A stretch of DNA of 64,000 bases from M3007 sp044224705 (GTDB taxonomy: Bacteria > Bacteroidota > Bacteroidia > Chitinophagales > Saprospiraceae). The stretch spans positions 1 through 64,000 of the forward strand of contig JBGAJY010000001.1 in the NCBI GenBank assembly GCA_044224705.1. Reading direction: 5' to 3'. Below the pieces are notes generated by a model that saw only the letters and a program-made list of their open reading frames with translations, had not been told where the DNA came from and searched no databases. A program made the translations under genes and the position numbers. This document shows positions 54,740 to 62,675 of this stretch, piece after piece (within the stretch, counting starts at the first letter, position 1; every line of letters begins with the position of its first letter).

Positions 54740-54771
54740 TTGCCCGGTTCGTGCGTTTGCCGTTATTTTTG
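54740..54771 (+). promoter_or_regulatory. Promoter of the PspC-like gene
   Basis: TTG at 54740-54742, a 21-nt spacer and TATTTTTG at 54764-54771 form a full Bacteroidota promoter match, 31 nt before the PspC-like ATG and just downstream of the fucosidase stop. Confidence 0.75.
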
Positions 54772-54801
54772 TCGACTAAAAAACAACCCAACGACGAAGT
54801 C

Positions 54802-55023
54802 ATGCTGCAAAACTGGTTAAAGGATATGGTCGAACGTCATGCTTTCGGGGTCTGTCAGTACCTCGGAGAGCGGATGCATGTCGCACCGGGTGAAGTACGC
54901 AAGTACTTCATTTATACTTCATTTATAGGTATGGGTTCGCCCCTGATCTTGTATCTTGTATTCGCCTTCTGGGTCAATCTGCGCCGGTACATCCGTCGCG
55001 GCAAAAATCTGCTCTGGGGCTAA
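54802..55023 (+). CDS. PspC-domain-like small membrane protein
   Basis: A 73-residue protein starting at MLQNWLKDM; the frame open from 54688 lies inside the fucosidase gene and its promoter and is not used. The order is a short helix, then FGVCQYLGERMHVAPGEVRKYF, one transmembrane segment (about 46-62) and a basic tail (RRYIRRGK). This matches the PspC pattern GVCGGLAEYLGIDP...VR. PspC proteins sense membrane stress in proteobacteria, but the small Bacteroidota versions are of unknown role. A 40-residue membrane protein follows after 6 nt and is likely co-translated. Confidence 0.75.
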   Translation: MLQNWLKDMVERHAFGVCQYLGERMHVAPGEVRKYFIYTSFIGMGSPLILYLVFAFWVNLRRYIRRGKNLLWG

Positions 55024-55029
55024 TTTGTC

Positions 55030-55152
55030 ATGAGAGGACCACTCAGAACAATACTCGCCGGCGCGGGCGCCATGAAATGGGGCGGTGGATGTATCTCCAC
55101 CATCCTGGTTTTTATCCTCTTGTACTGGCTGCTGGGGCAGGTAAACTGTTGA
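55030..55152 (+). CDS. 40-residue membrane protein downstream of PspC-like gene
   Basis: ATG at 55030, TGA at 55150-55152. The protein has a short basic N-terminus, a glycine-rich turn (MKWGGGC) and one hydrophobic helix (TILVFILLYWLLG). Spacing of 6 nt from the PspC-like gene, the same strand and the good helix make it a real small gene rather than noise. It is probably an inner-membrane partner of the PspC-like protein. No function is known to me. Confidence 0.6.
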   Translation: MRGPLRTILAGAGAMKWGGGCISTILVFILLYWLLGQVNC

Positions 55153-55170
55153 AAAAAGGAATTTCCCGCT

Positions 55171-56064
55171 TCAGAATTTGAGGCGCAGGAAATTCTCTCT
55201 TGCCCTTTTTACACCTTGCATCGGTGTGGTGGCATAATGTTCCAGTTCCACGATAAAATACTGTAAACCAGCGAGTTTGCGCTCTTTGAAGATTGAGGCA
55301 AAGTCGATGCTCCCGTCGCCGACTTCCACGGTTTGGCGCTCAGGAGTTTTCGCCATGTCCTTGACATGGCAAAGTTTGAAACGGCCCGGATAGCGGCGAA
55401 ACCATTCGACCGGCTCCAAACCTGCGTATTTGACCCAATAGAGGTCCATCTCCATCATCATCGCAGCAGGGTCGACCTCCTGGAGCAGCCATTCATACAG
55501 CATCCGGCCATCGGCGCCTTTTATCTTGAATTCAAAATCGTGGTTGTGATAGGCGAATTGGATACCCGATTTTTTAGCATGCGCGCCGGCCAACTGGCAG
55601 AGCTGAACGATCTTTTCCGGTTGCGAGCGTTCCGCTTCACTGATCCAGGGACAAACGGCATAGCGCAGCCCCGCGTTAGCCAGATCGTCGATGGCTTTTT
55701 TTGCCCTGTCGGACAGTGCCTTCCCGTCCTGGTTCAGGTCTTTTAATGACAAATCGAAATGCGTTGTACGGATTGCTATTCCGTTGTCTTTCAGGAGTTT
55801 GAGAAAGGCGGAAAAAGGCATGTCGAATATTTTGCCTTCTTTGAATCCAAATCCTTCCACCTCTCTATATCCCATTTTTGCCAGGGCGGCGATGGTGCCG
55901 GAGGCATCGCGTTTCATATCGTCACGCACGCTCCAGAGTTGCAATCCAAGGTGTTTTACAGGTGGATTTTGAAGAAAAAAAGGCAAATGCAGGGCGGCCC
56001 ACTGGCCTGCCAGGGCCATGGCCGAGCTTTGAATGAAGCGGCGGCGATTGATGTGAATATTCAT
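55171..56064 (-). CDS. Exported sugar phosphate isomerase/epimerase-like TIM-barrel protein
   Basis: A 297-residue protein starting with a twin-arginine-like signal (NRRRFIQSSAMALAG). The mature part is a xylose isomerase-like TIM barrel with LQLWSVRDDM at strand 1, AYHNHDFEF for metal binding, MEMDLYWVKYAG, HVKDM and a C-terminal VELEHY. These histidines, aspartate and glutamates are the usual divalent-metal ligands of the family. Such exported versions are common in Bacteroidota and often act on keto-sugars or inositols. The substrate cannot be read here. It is convergent with the small PspC-adjacent gene, 18 bp away. Confidence 0.85.
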   Translation of the reverse strand: MNIHINRRRFIQSSAMALAGQWAALHLPFFLQNPPVKHLGLQLWSVRDDMKRDASGTIAALAKMGYREVEGFGFKEGKIFDMPFSAFLKLLKDNGIAIRTTHFDLSLKDLNQDGKALSDRAKKAIDDLANAGLRYAVCPWISEAERSQPEKIVQLCQLAGAHAKKSGIQFAYHNHDFEFKIKGADGRMLYEWLLQEVDPAAMMMEMDLYWVKYAGLEPVEWFRRYPGRFKLCHVKDMAKTPERQTVEVGDGSIDFASIFKERKLAGLQYFIVELEHYATTPMQGVKRARENFLRLKF

Positions 56065-56370
56065 GATTGAGTTCGATTTTAGGCCGTGAATTTCAGGAAA
56101 ACTTTATGCAAAATTCAAATCCGGACTTCGACTGAAAATTGACGCATCGGCAACTGAAAATTTAGAAAAATCATTGGCACAGCGCGAAAAAAGCCGTCGA
56201 ACATTTGCCTGCCCTAACAATTTTGAAAATTTTCCCGAAAAAGCCTTTGGCAGGTAAGAAACCTTTGTGTGTAATTTACCCCGGGATTTAACGGTCTTTG
56301 GGTATTGGTCTCAAGGCCGCCGTGTGCATGAAAGACCAACAGCCAAAGCCTACCACCAATTTTATCCAAC
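56065..56370. other. 306-bp divergent region between TIM-barrel gene and glgA
   Basis: It holds the upstream regions of both genes. GGTAA and TTTACC at 56253-56280 pair as a weak palindrome. No clean TAnnTTTG box or RNA gene is seen. Confidence 0.4.
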
Positions 56371-58164
56371 ATGATCCAGGTACTCCATATTGCCGCCGAG
56401 TGTTACCCTGCCGCCAAGACAGGCGGCTTGGCCGATGTTGTCGGTTCTCTTCCTAAGTATTTTACCAAAGCAGGCGTTCTGACCGCAGCAATAATTCCCA
56501 AATACGACCTGAAATGGATCCGCAACCAGGAATGGATCACCGTTTACCAGGGCTCCTTGTGGATGGACTGGCGTCAGATTCCCTTTCGCGTGCAGCAAGA
56601 GGCGGGCAACACGCAAGGTTATCCGCTTTTTGTGGTGGATATTCCGGGACTTTATGATCGTCCGGGCATTTACAACGACCCGGATGGCAGGCCATATGGC
56701 GATGAAATTCAGCGTTATATCGCCTTTCAGCAGGCCGTGCTCGAATGGTTGCTTTCCTTCAATTGGTATGAGCGACCACGCGTACTCCATTGCCATGATC
56801 ACCATACGGGATTGATTCCATGGATGGTCAAATTTTGCTCTTCGTACCAGCAGCTGGCCCCCATCCCCACGGTTTTTACCATCCATAACGGGCAGTACCA
56901 GGGCATGTTCGGCTGGTCCAATGGCCATTTTATCCCGCCTTACGAAGGAAATGCCAAGTGGCTGCTCGACTGGAACGGCGTGATCAATCCCATGGCGGCG
57001 GCGATCAAAAGCGCGTGGGCGGTGACTACCGTTTCGGAAAGTTATTTGTACGAACTGCACCAGAACAGCCTGGGCTTGGAATCCTTGCTACGGCAGGAAT
57101 GGCGAAAAGAAACGGGCATCATCAACGGGATCGATGCTCATGTATGGGACCCGCGAACCGATCCGATGATTGCTCATCGCTTGGAAGGAGATGATATCCA
57201 GGACTTTAAAATGAAAAACAAAGCGGCGCTGTGCGAATGGTTCGGGTTTCCGATGGACATGCCGATCATCAGTTTTATCGGCCGGATTGTCTCCGAAAAA
57301 GGTGCGGATTTGCTGCCAGATACCTTTAAGCGCTTTATTCACAATGGCGGCAAAGCGAGTTTTCTCGTGTTGGGAACCGGGGAAACCTGGACCCAAAACG
57401 AATTCCGTCGCATGGCTTACGACTATGGCGGCCGCTTTAATGCCGTTATCGATTACAATGAAGCCCTGTCGCACCAGATTTATGCGGGCTCTGATTTTCT
57501 GATCATGCCCTCGCGGGTGGAGCCCTGCGGACTCAATCAGATGTATGCCATGCGCTACGGCACGGTGCCGATCGTTCGTTCGGTGGGCGGGTTGAAAGAC
57601 ACCGTTCCGGATATTGCCGAGCCGGACGGCTCGGGCCGCGGAATTCGCTTTGATCAGTTCAGCATTGAAGATGCCTATCACGCCGTTTTCCGCGCTGTTT
57701 CGATGTGGCACAACGAACCGGGAATCCTTCAATGGCTGCGGCGCAAAATCATGGCGGTCGATTTTTCCTGGGAACATACCCTTGAGCAATACGTCCGGGT
57801 GTACCGCCAAATCGGTGCGCAAATAGCACCGGAACCAGTACGGCAAGTGGCAGGGCCGGTTGAGGTAAAACAGGCTGAAAAGCCCTCTGCCAAGGCAAAA
57901 CCAGCAGCTCGCGCGAAACAGGCTGTAAAACCAACGCCTGTTGCGAAGTCCGCCGGACATCCAACCACTGAAAAGGCGACCAAAAAAGTAACCAAGACCA
58001 AACCTGTAAAACAGGCGGCGAAGGCTGCTGACAAGCCTCAACCTGCTGAAAAATCTGCCCCCAAAGTGGCCAAAACGAAACTTGTTGAAAAAATTCCGGA
58101 GCCTGTCAACCAGCCTAAGATGACTGAAAAGACGACTAAGACTTTAAAAAAAACCAAAAAATAG
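56371..58164 (+). CDS. glgA: Glycogen/starch synthase (GT5) with a histone H1-like lysine-rich tail
   Basis: A 597-residue protein. Residues 1-485 form a GT5 glycogen synthase: IAAECYPAAKTGGLADVVGSLPK (ADP-glucose site) near the N-terminus, HCHDHHTG, FTIHNGQYQG, NGID, GRIVSEKGADLLP and the C-terminal MPSRVEPCGLNQMYAMRYGT. The enzyme adds glucose from ADP-glucose to a growing alpha-1,4-glucan. Residues about 490-597 are a Lys/Ala/Pro-rich tail with many KPA, KAA and TKK repeats like histone H1 or PAKKA-type tails, absent from the family's usual ~480 residues. The next genes are glgC and a mutarotase on the same strand, so the three are probably one operon. Confidence 0.93.
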   Translation: MIQVLHIAAECYPAAKTGGLADVVGSLPKYFTKAGVLTAAIIPKYDLKWIRNQEWITVYQGSLWMDWRQIPFRVQQEAGNTQGYPLFVVDIPGLYDRPGIYNDPDGRPYGDEIQRYIAFQQAVLEWLLSFNWYERPRVLHCHDHHTGLIPWMVKFCSSYQQLAPIPTVFTIHNGQYQGMFGWSNGHFIPPYEGNAKWLLDWNGVINPMAAAIKSAWAVTTVSESYLYELHQNSLGLESLLRQEWRKETGIINGIDAHVWDPRTDPMIAHRLEGDDIQDFKMKNKAALCEWFGFPMDMPIISFIGRIVSEKGADLLPDTFKRFIHNGGKASFLVLGTGETWTQNEFRRMAYDYGGRFNAVIDYNEALSHQIYAGSDFLIMPSRVEPCGLNQMYAMRYGTVPIVRSVGGLKDTVPDIAEPDGSGRGIRFDQFSIEDAYHAVFRAVSMWHNEPGILQWLRRKIMAVDFSWEHTLEQYVRVYRQIGAQIAPEPVRQVAGPVEVKQAEKPSAKAKPAARAKQAVKPTPVAKSAGHPTTEKATKKVTKTKPVKQAAKAADKPQPAEKSAPKVAKTKLVEKIPEPVNQPKMTEKTTKTLKKTKK

Positions 58165-58200
58165 CCACAATCTGATTTCATCACCCGTATTCCGGTCACT

Positions 58201-59472
58201 ATGATAAAAATGATTTGCCTCATCCTCGGCGGCGGCGCCGGCTCCCGGTTGTACCCGCTTACCGAGAAACGCTCGAAGCCAGCTGTGCCCATCGGCGGAA
58301 AATACCGTTTGATCGACATTCCCATTTCGAATTGCATCCATTCGGGTGTCAAGCGGATGTTTGTACTTACCCAATACAATTCTGCTTCCCTCAATGCGCA
58401 CATCAAAAACACGTACAATTTTGATGTTTTTACCCAGGGTTTTGTGGATTTGCTCGCCGCAGAACAGACTCCCGGAAACAAGGATTGGTTCCAGGGCACT
58501 GCGGATGCCGTTCGGCAGAGCCGGCAACACTTCATGCGCCATGATTATGACTATGTGTTGATCCTTTCCGGCGATCAGTTGTATCAAATGGATTTTGAAG
58601 AAATGGCCAAACACCATATTGCTTCAAATGCCGACATCACCATTGCCTGCCTGCCGGTCGATGCCCGCGATGCCACCGGATTCGGGATCATGAAAGTGAA
58701 TGACAAAGGCTACATCCCGCGCTTTATCGAAAAACCAAGCCTGGAAGAGCTGCCTGAATGGGTGAGCGAAGTCAGCCCGGCCAACGAAAAACGCGGCAAA
58801 CATTTTCTGGCTTCCATGGGCATCTATATTTTTAGCCGGAAGGCCATGGATGACCTCTTCGCCGAACATCCCAATGCTACCGATTTTGGCAAGGAAATCA
58901 TCCCCGCGGCCATTCAGGCCGGTCGAAAAGTATCCGCTTATCAGTACGACGGCTACTGGACGGACATTGGGACGATTCATTCTTTTTTCGAAGCCAATAT
59001 CGAACTGACGGATCATATTCCTTCTTTCAATCTGTTTGATAATGACCATTTTATTTATACCCGTGGTCGTATGCTGGCGCCGGCCAAGTTTTACGGCGGC
59101 ACACAGATCAACAGGGCGCTGATTGCCGAGGGTTCCATTATTCATGCCAGGATGATCGAAGGCTCGATTATCGGTTTGCGTTCCCGAATCGGCGAAAACA
59201 CCGTGATCAAGGATTCCATTGTCATGGGCAATGATTTTTATCAAACGCTAAAGGATATTGCCACGAACCCCGATGAAATCCCCATGGGGGTCGGCCATTA
59301 TTGCCATATCGAACACGCCATACTGGACAAGGATTGCCGGATCGGCAACAACGTGGTCATCAAAGGCGGCGACCACCTGGAAGACACGGACAATGAACAT
59401 TTTACTATTCGGGATGGCATTATTGTGGTGAAAAAAGGCGCGGTCATTCCGGAAGGCGCCCGGATCATGTAG
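58201..59472 (+). CDS. glgC: Glucose-1-phosphate adenylyltransferase
   Basis: A 423-residue protein making ADP-glucose from glucose 1-phosphate and ATP, the substrate of the neighbouring GlgA. The nucleotide-binding start LILGGGAGSRLYPLTEKRSKPAVPIGG, the FQGTADAVRQ segment, GIYIF and GTIHSFFEAN are family hallmarks, and the C-terminus is a left-handed beta-helix with hexapeptide-like repeats (about 310-410). It starts 36 bp after glgA and ends 3 bp before the mutarotase gene. Bacterial GlgC is usually allosterically controlled by sugar phosphates. Confidence 0.96.
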   Translation: MIKMICLILGGGAGSRLYPLTEKRSKPAVPIGGKYRLIDIPISNCIHSGVKRMFVLTQYNSASLNAHIKNTYNFDVFTQGFVDLLAAEQTPGNKDWFQGTADAVRQSRQHFMRHDYDYVLILSGDQLYQMDFEEMAKHHIASNADITIACLPVDARDATGFGIMKVNDKGYIPRFIEKPSLEELPEWVSEVSPANEKRGKHFLASMGIYIFSRKAMDDLFAEHPNATDFGKEIIPAAIQAGRKVSAYQYDGYWTDIGTIHSFFEANIELTDHIPSFNLFDNDHFIYTRGRMLAPAKFYGGTQINRALIAEGSIIHARMIEGSIIGLRSRIGENTVIKDSIVMGNDFYQTLKDIATNPDEIPMGVGHYCHIEHAILDKDCRIGNNVVIKGGDHLEDTDNEHFTIRDGIIVVKKGAVIPEGARIM

Positions 59473-59475
59473 GCT

Positions 59476-59805
59476 ATGCAGCGCTATTGCCTTGCACTCG
59501 ACCTGAAACCCGATCCGGCATTGATCGCTGAATACGAAGACTGGCACCGGGAGGTGTGGCCGGAAATTCTGGATAGCATCCGGGCGGCGGGGATTGAACG
59601 GCTTGAAATTTACCGGATGGAGCACCGGCTGTTTATGATCGTAGAGGCAAACGAGCATTTTTCGTTTGAAAAAAAAGCTGCGCTGGACGCCGCCAATCCG
59701 AAGGTGCAGGAGTGGGAACAATTGATGTGGCGCTATCAACAAGCATTGCCAAGCGCGAAACCAGGTGAAAAATGGATGCTTTGCGAACGCATTTTTTCAC
59801 TGTAA
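59476..59805 (+). CDS. Sugar mutarotase, RhaM-type
   Basis: A 109-residue protein of the L-rhamnose mutarotase family: YCLALDLKPDPALIAEYEDWH at the N-terminus, WPEILDSIRAAGIERLEIYR, MIVEANEHF, and the C-terminal tryptophan-rich PKVQEWEQLMW. The family speeds the alpha/beta anomer exchange of deoxysugars such as L-rhamnose or L-fucose. It starts 3 bp after glgC, so it is very likely co-translated with the glycogen genes, an unusual pairing. The fucosidase at 53294 offers L-fucose as a possible substrate, which is inference. A strong terminator follows. Confidence 0.87.
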   Translation: MQRYCLALDLKPDPALIAEYEDWHREVWPEILDSIRAAGIERLEIYRMEHRLFMIVEANEHFSFEKKAALDAANPKVQEWEQLMWRYQQALPSAKPGEKWMLCERIFSL

Positions 59806-59817
59806 ATGCATTACACG

Positions 59818-59850
59818 AAAACGGGGTGTCGCCAGCGACACCCCGTTTTT
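59818..59850. terminator. Bidirectional terminator between mutarotase and SARP-like genes
   Basis: A perfect 14-bp stem (59818-59831 with 59836-59849) around a 4-nt loop, with A-run on the left and T-run on the right, between convergent stop codons. Confidence 0.93.
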
Positions 59851-59855
59851 CTTGT

Positions 59856-61187
59856 TCAATCCGACTGCAGCGCCCTTGGGTCGCAGCAATTCCGTCGAAT
59901 TTCGAGGTACAATTGAGTCGTTTCCGGGCTGGGGTTGCTCTGAAATTCGTGTTCCATCATCAGGCAACAGTGGCGGTATTGTTCAAGTGCCTTGTCGCAC
60001 ATACCGAGCCGGTAATAGCAATCCATGAGCCGGCGATGAATTACTTCCAGACAATTGTCGCGCAGGAGTATGTCGCGGCAGACGGCAGCGGTTTTCGAAT
60101 ACTCGCCCTGGCGGTACAATTGCTCTCCATAACACAGCGCGAGTTCGAGAAAATCGTTACTCAACCGGTGTCGTTCGACTTCGATCCAGTTGTGGCTTTC
60201 CACCGCGCAATTTTCCATAAAAATGCCCCGGTAAATGTTCAATGCTTCCCGAAACAGTTCGTTTGAAACTTCCCGGCCTTCCCATACGGCTCTTTTCACC
60301 TCGGCCTGAATGGTCTTGAAACGCTCCAGGTCCGACTCCACCTTGAGGGAGTCTTCCAAGTGGTAGCGTTGGTTTTGGTGCACGATAAATTCCCGATCCT
60401 GACCCGTCAGGCCGCGCAGGGCCTTTCGGATTTTGGCGATTTCGACGTTAAGACTTCTGCGGGCGCCTTCGGGAGAAATATCGTGTTTGTCGGGCCAAAA
60501 GACCTTGCCAAGGTGTTCACGGGTCAGAGCCCGGGCGCCATGGTTGTAGATCAGGTAGGCAAACAACTGTTCGGCTTGTTTGGTCAGTACGACGGGTTTG
60601 CCCAACAATCGGGCCTGGAATTCCCCAAAGAAATTGACTTCAAGTCCGTGGAAATTTTCTTCCGGCATTTCCGTATCGGGAAAGAAATGATTCGGAGTGG
60701 GCATGACGGGAGGCAGGGCTTCGAGGGGCATTGCAACCAGGCCCGGGGCCGCTGCGACCAACATGGCGCGGATTGCCGCGTTACCCGGTTTTTTTACCCC
60801 TGCGCCCGACGCCAAACGGAAACCTGCGCAATGTGCTTCCAGGCAGCTCAAAATTTGTTCGTCAGTACTCGGTAAGGACAGTACATCTCCTGCGCCCGCC
60901 CGCCAAATTTGGTTGGTGGTGTTGAACGAGGTGTCTGTGGTAGCAACGATGACAGTGGTTTGGGGGTGCCGCCGTTTCCACTCGCGCAGCTCGGGCAGAC
61001 CATCGCGGCTGGGCGGATTGTGCAATACCAAAACCATTCCAACATCCTTGTTTTCAATGGTTTGGGAAAGAAGGGAGTTGACGGGAACTACTTCGGCCGC
61101 GTAATGGCCGGCCGCTGTTTTTCGCAAAGAAGACATCAAGCCGGGGTGGTGGCCGCAAATCAGAATTTTTAGGGGATGGGAGGTCAT
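59856..61187 (-). CDS. SARP/BTAD-type transcriptional regulator with degenerate receiver domain
   Basis: Start at 61187 (MTSHPLKILICGHHPG), 443 residues; the upstream open frame is uncharacteristic. Residues about 1-125 fold like a response-regulator receiver (ILICGHHPGL; ELREWKRRHPQTTVIVATT), but the acidic pair is replaced by GH and the phospho-Asp position by a non-acidic residue (VLVLHNPP), so classical phosphorylation is unlikely. About 180-285 is a winged-helix DNA-binding domain (VLTKQAEQLFAYLIYNHG, SLNVEIAKIRKAL). About 290-430 is a BTAD-like TPR region (YRGIFMENC, LCYGEQLYRQGEY, LGMCDKALEQYRHC). It is a likely one-component regulator of unknown target. A promoter match lies at 61478-61510, about 290 nt upstream, giving a long leader. 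Confidence 0.85.
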   Translation of the reverse strand: MTSHPLKILICGHHPGLMSSLRKTAAGHYAAEVVPVNSLLSQTIENKDVGMVLVLHNPPSRDGLPELREWKRRHPQTTVIVATTDTSFNTTNQIWRAGAGDVLSLPSTDEQILSCLEAHCAGFRLASGAGVKKPGNAAIRAMLVAAAPGLVAMPLEALPPVMPTPNHFFPDTEMPEENFHGLEVNFFGEFQARLLGKPVVLTKQAEQLFAYLIYNHGARALTREHLGKVFWPDKHDISPEGARRSLNVEIAKIRKALRGLTGQDREFIVHQNQRYHLEDSLKVESDLERFKTIQAEVKRAVWEGREVSNELFREALNIYRGIFMENCAVESHNWIEVERHRLSNDFLELALCYGEQLYRQGEYSKTAAVCRDILLRDNCLEVIHRRLMDCYYRLGMCDKALEQYRHCCLMMEHEFQSNPSPETTQLYLEIRRNCCDPRALQSD

Positions 61188-61716
61188 GTGGAGTTGATTG
61201 GGGGGGTGATCAATAACCGCTATCCTGCCCGTCAAACTGCATTGACGAAAACAAGACATAGCGGAGCAAGCGCCGAAGGCGTCAATTGTATGGGCAAAAC
61301 CCAAATATCGTGGAGAGGAGGCAGCGACCGTTTAGAAAGGAGAGAACAATGACGGCATTTCGCCGTGCGGCTGTCGCTAGAGGTGGTTGTGGTTTTTTCG
61401 GGGCTGCGAATCTCCTGGTGTTTGGGTGAAAACCCGATTAATATCCGAATGCAAAAAGGAGTAAAATGAAGTCGCTGCAAAGGTATGTAAGAATAAAAAT
61501 GCTAAACAAATATTTATGATGCATAAAATGTTAAAGTTCGATTTTTCTCTCTAACAACATCAGAATTGCCAGATTTTGCTTTTATTGGACCGCTTTTTCC
61601 CATCAAAACTTTGTTTCGCCGATTCGGCATAATTTTTTCTATTCCATACTCCAGGAGAGCTTCCCGCCCGGACAACCGCATGGAAAACGTGTTGTAACCC
61701 AACTTTTCATCAATTC
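61188..61716. other. 529-bp divergent region upstream of the SARP-like gene
   Basis: It contains the strong minus-strand promoter at 61478-61510 and leaves a leader of about 285 nt before the SARP-like ATG. A short minus frame at 61514-61702 has no coding character. No recognisable riboswitch or RNA gene was seen by eye. Confidence 0.5.
61478..61510 (-). promoter_or_regulatory. Promoter (TTTG, 21 nt, TACCTTTG) facing the SARP-like gene
   Basis: On the minus strand TTTG at 61507-61510 is followed after 21 nt by TACCTTTG (61478-61485). Both boxes and the spacing match the Bacteroidota consensus. Confidence 0.75.
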
Positions 61717-61959
61717 ATGGCACTCATGGAACAGCTTCGATTCAACGGATTACCCCAGGAAGTTCACCAATGCACCAGTCAGCGTGATGGCGACTGGATT
61801 ATCTGGCGCTGTACTCAATGCGTGGACTACGAACGCCGGCTCAATTGGGTGACGGGCGAAATGCGCGTCCGACGCAACGGTTCTCCGGCTCAACATGTGG
61901 GATTAGCCGATCACCGGGAGCCCGAAGATCTCCTGGCGGCCAAGGTTTGCCTGAACTGA
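61717..61959 (+). CDS. Small protein of unknown function with C-x2-C
   Basis: An 80-residue protein; translation may begin at the first ATG or at MEQLRFNGLP, four codons on. It has a CTQC pair in WRCTQCVDYERRLNWVTGEMRV plus an earlier Cys and a C-terminal Cys, a pattern that could hold zinc or be a short redox-active zinc-ribbon-like fold. It is flanked by a perfect hairpin terminator. I do not recognise the family. The position between two regulatory/unknown genes gives no hint of its job. Confidence 0.6.
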   Translation: MALMEQLRFNGLPQEVHQCTSQRDGDWIIWRCTQCVDYERRLNWVTGEMRVRRNGSPAQHVGLADHREPEDLLAAKVCLN

Positions 61960-61987
61960 GCTGGTCAAATTGCAAAAGGAAAGTTCC

Positions 61988-62015
61988 CCGGGCCTGCGTT
62001 CAATCGCAGGCCCGG
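61988..62015. terminator. Hairpin terminator between convergent small genes
   Basis: A perfect 11-bp stem (CCGGGCCTGCG at 61988-61998 with 62005-62015) around a 6-nt loop, followed by TTTCGTTT on the plus strand. It lies in the 68-bp gap between the two stops. Confidence 0.85.
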
Positions 62016-62027
62016 TTTCGTTTCCGC

Positions 62028-62579
62028 TCAGTTTGTCCGTTCCTGTAGTTCCGGAAATTGCAGCAAAAATTCTTCATGGAGGCGATTGGCGAGCCGTGCG
62101 TTGTCGTCCGGGCGTTCTGCAAGCGGGGCTGGCGCTGTCCTGTCCGAAGCGGACACTGCAACCAGCTGCCCGGTGCGGGAGCTCGATTGAAGCGGGGCGC
62201 TAGCCGGACTGTTCGCTTCGTTTTCGGGAACTGGTTGTTGTATTTCTTGTGGAAGAAATTGTGCGACAAACTCGGCAATCATCACTTGCCCGTCGCCTGC
62301 GAAGGTGCGTTTCTGGCGGGAGGGCAGGTGTTCGATGATGCCTTTCAGGGTCCCGCCGTTGGCAGATTGGTAAAAATCGAGCCGAAAAGGCACTTTACTG
62401 GAAGGGATGGCATCCTCCACGAGTTCGGCGCGAGGGTCTTCGGCGCGTTTGCGCAGGTCTTCCACTTCTGTTCTCAGGGCGTCGAGTTCTTCGGCACGCC
62501 TTTCTTCCTGCACGAGAGCGTCGTCGAGCAGTTTCAGAAGTTGGTCTTTGGTGCGTTTGTCTTTTGGAGAAGTTTTCAT
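62028..62579 (-). CDS. Unrecognised protein with coiled-coil N-terminus
   Basis: Start at 62579 (MKTSPKDKRTKDQ), giving 183 residues; the frame open to 62600 adds seven residues. Residues about 1-55 form a charged helix with heptad-like leucines (LLKLLDDALVQEERRAEELDALR). About 60-115 is a compact alpha/beta segment (VPFRLDFYQSANGGTLKGIIEHL, GDGQVMIAEFVAQFLPQ). The rest is Ser/Ala/Pro-rich and ends in a helix. It is the downstream member of a pair with the 153-residue protein, separated by 96 bp and a hairpin. I do not recognise the family and offer no function. Confidence 0.65.
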   Translation of the reverse strand: MKTSPKDKRTKDQLLKLLDDALVQEERRAEELDALRTEVEDLRKRAEDPRAELVEDAIPSSKVPFRLDFYQSANGGTLKGIIEHLPSRQKRTFAGDGQVMIAEFVAQFLPQEIQQPVPENEANSPASAPLQSSSRTGQLVAVSASDRTAPAPLAERPDDNARLANRLHEEFLLQFPELQERTN

Positions 62580-62620
62580 GTTGGGATGTTTAAAGGGCAA
62601 AACAAGGGTTTGAAACGGGG

Positions 62621-62655
62621 AAAACCGCCCTCCCCGGTACGGGCAGGGCGGTTTT
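62621..62655 (-). terminator. Hairpin between the two unknown genes at 62.0-63.1 kb
   Basis: Arms 62621-62631 and 62645-62655 pair perfectly (AAAACCGCCCT) with further partial pairing inside. It sits 20 nt after the stop of the 153-residue gene, so it may partly uncouple the two genes. Confidence 0.7.
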
Positions 62656-62675
62656 GCAAGGAGTTCGACAGCGGT

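Noticed and set aside
61514..61702. 62-codon minus-strand frame in the SARP upstream region
   Set aside because: It overlaps the promoter sequence, has no recognisable domain or membrane helix, and has AT-rich composition like the intergenic DNA.
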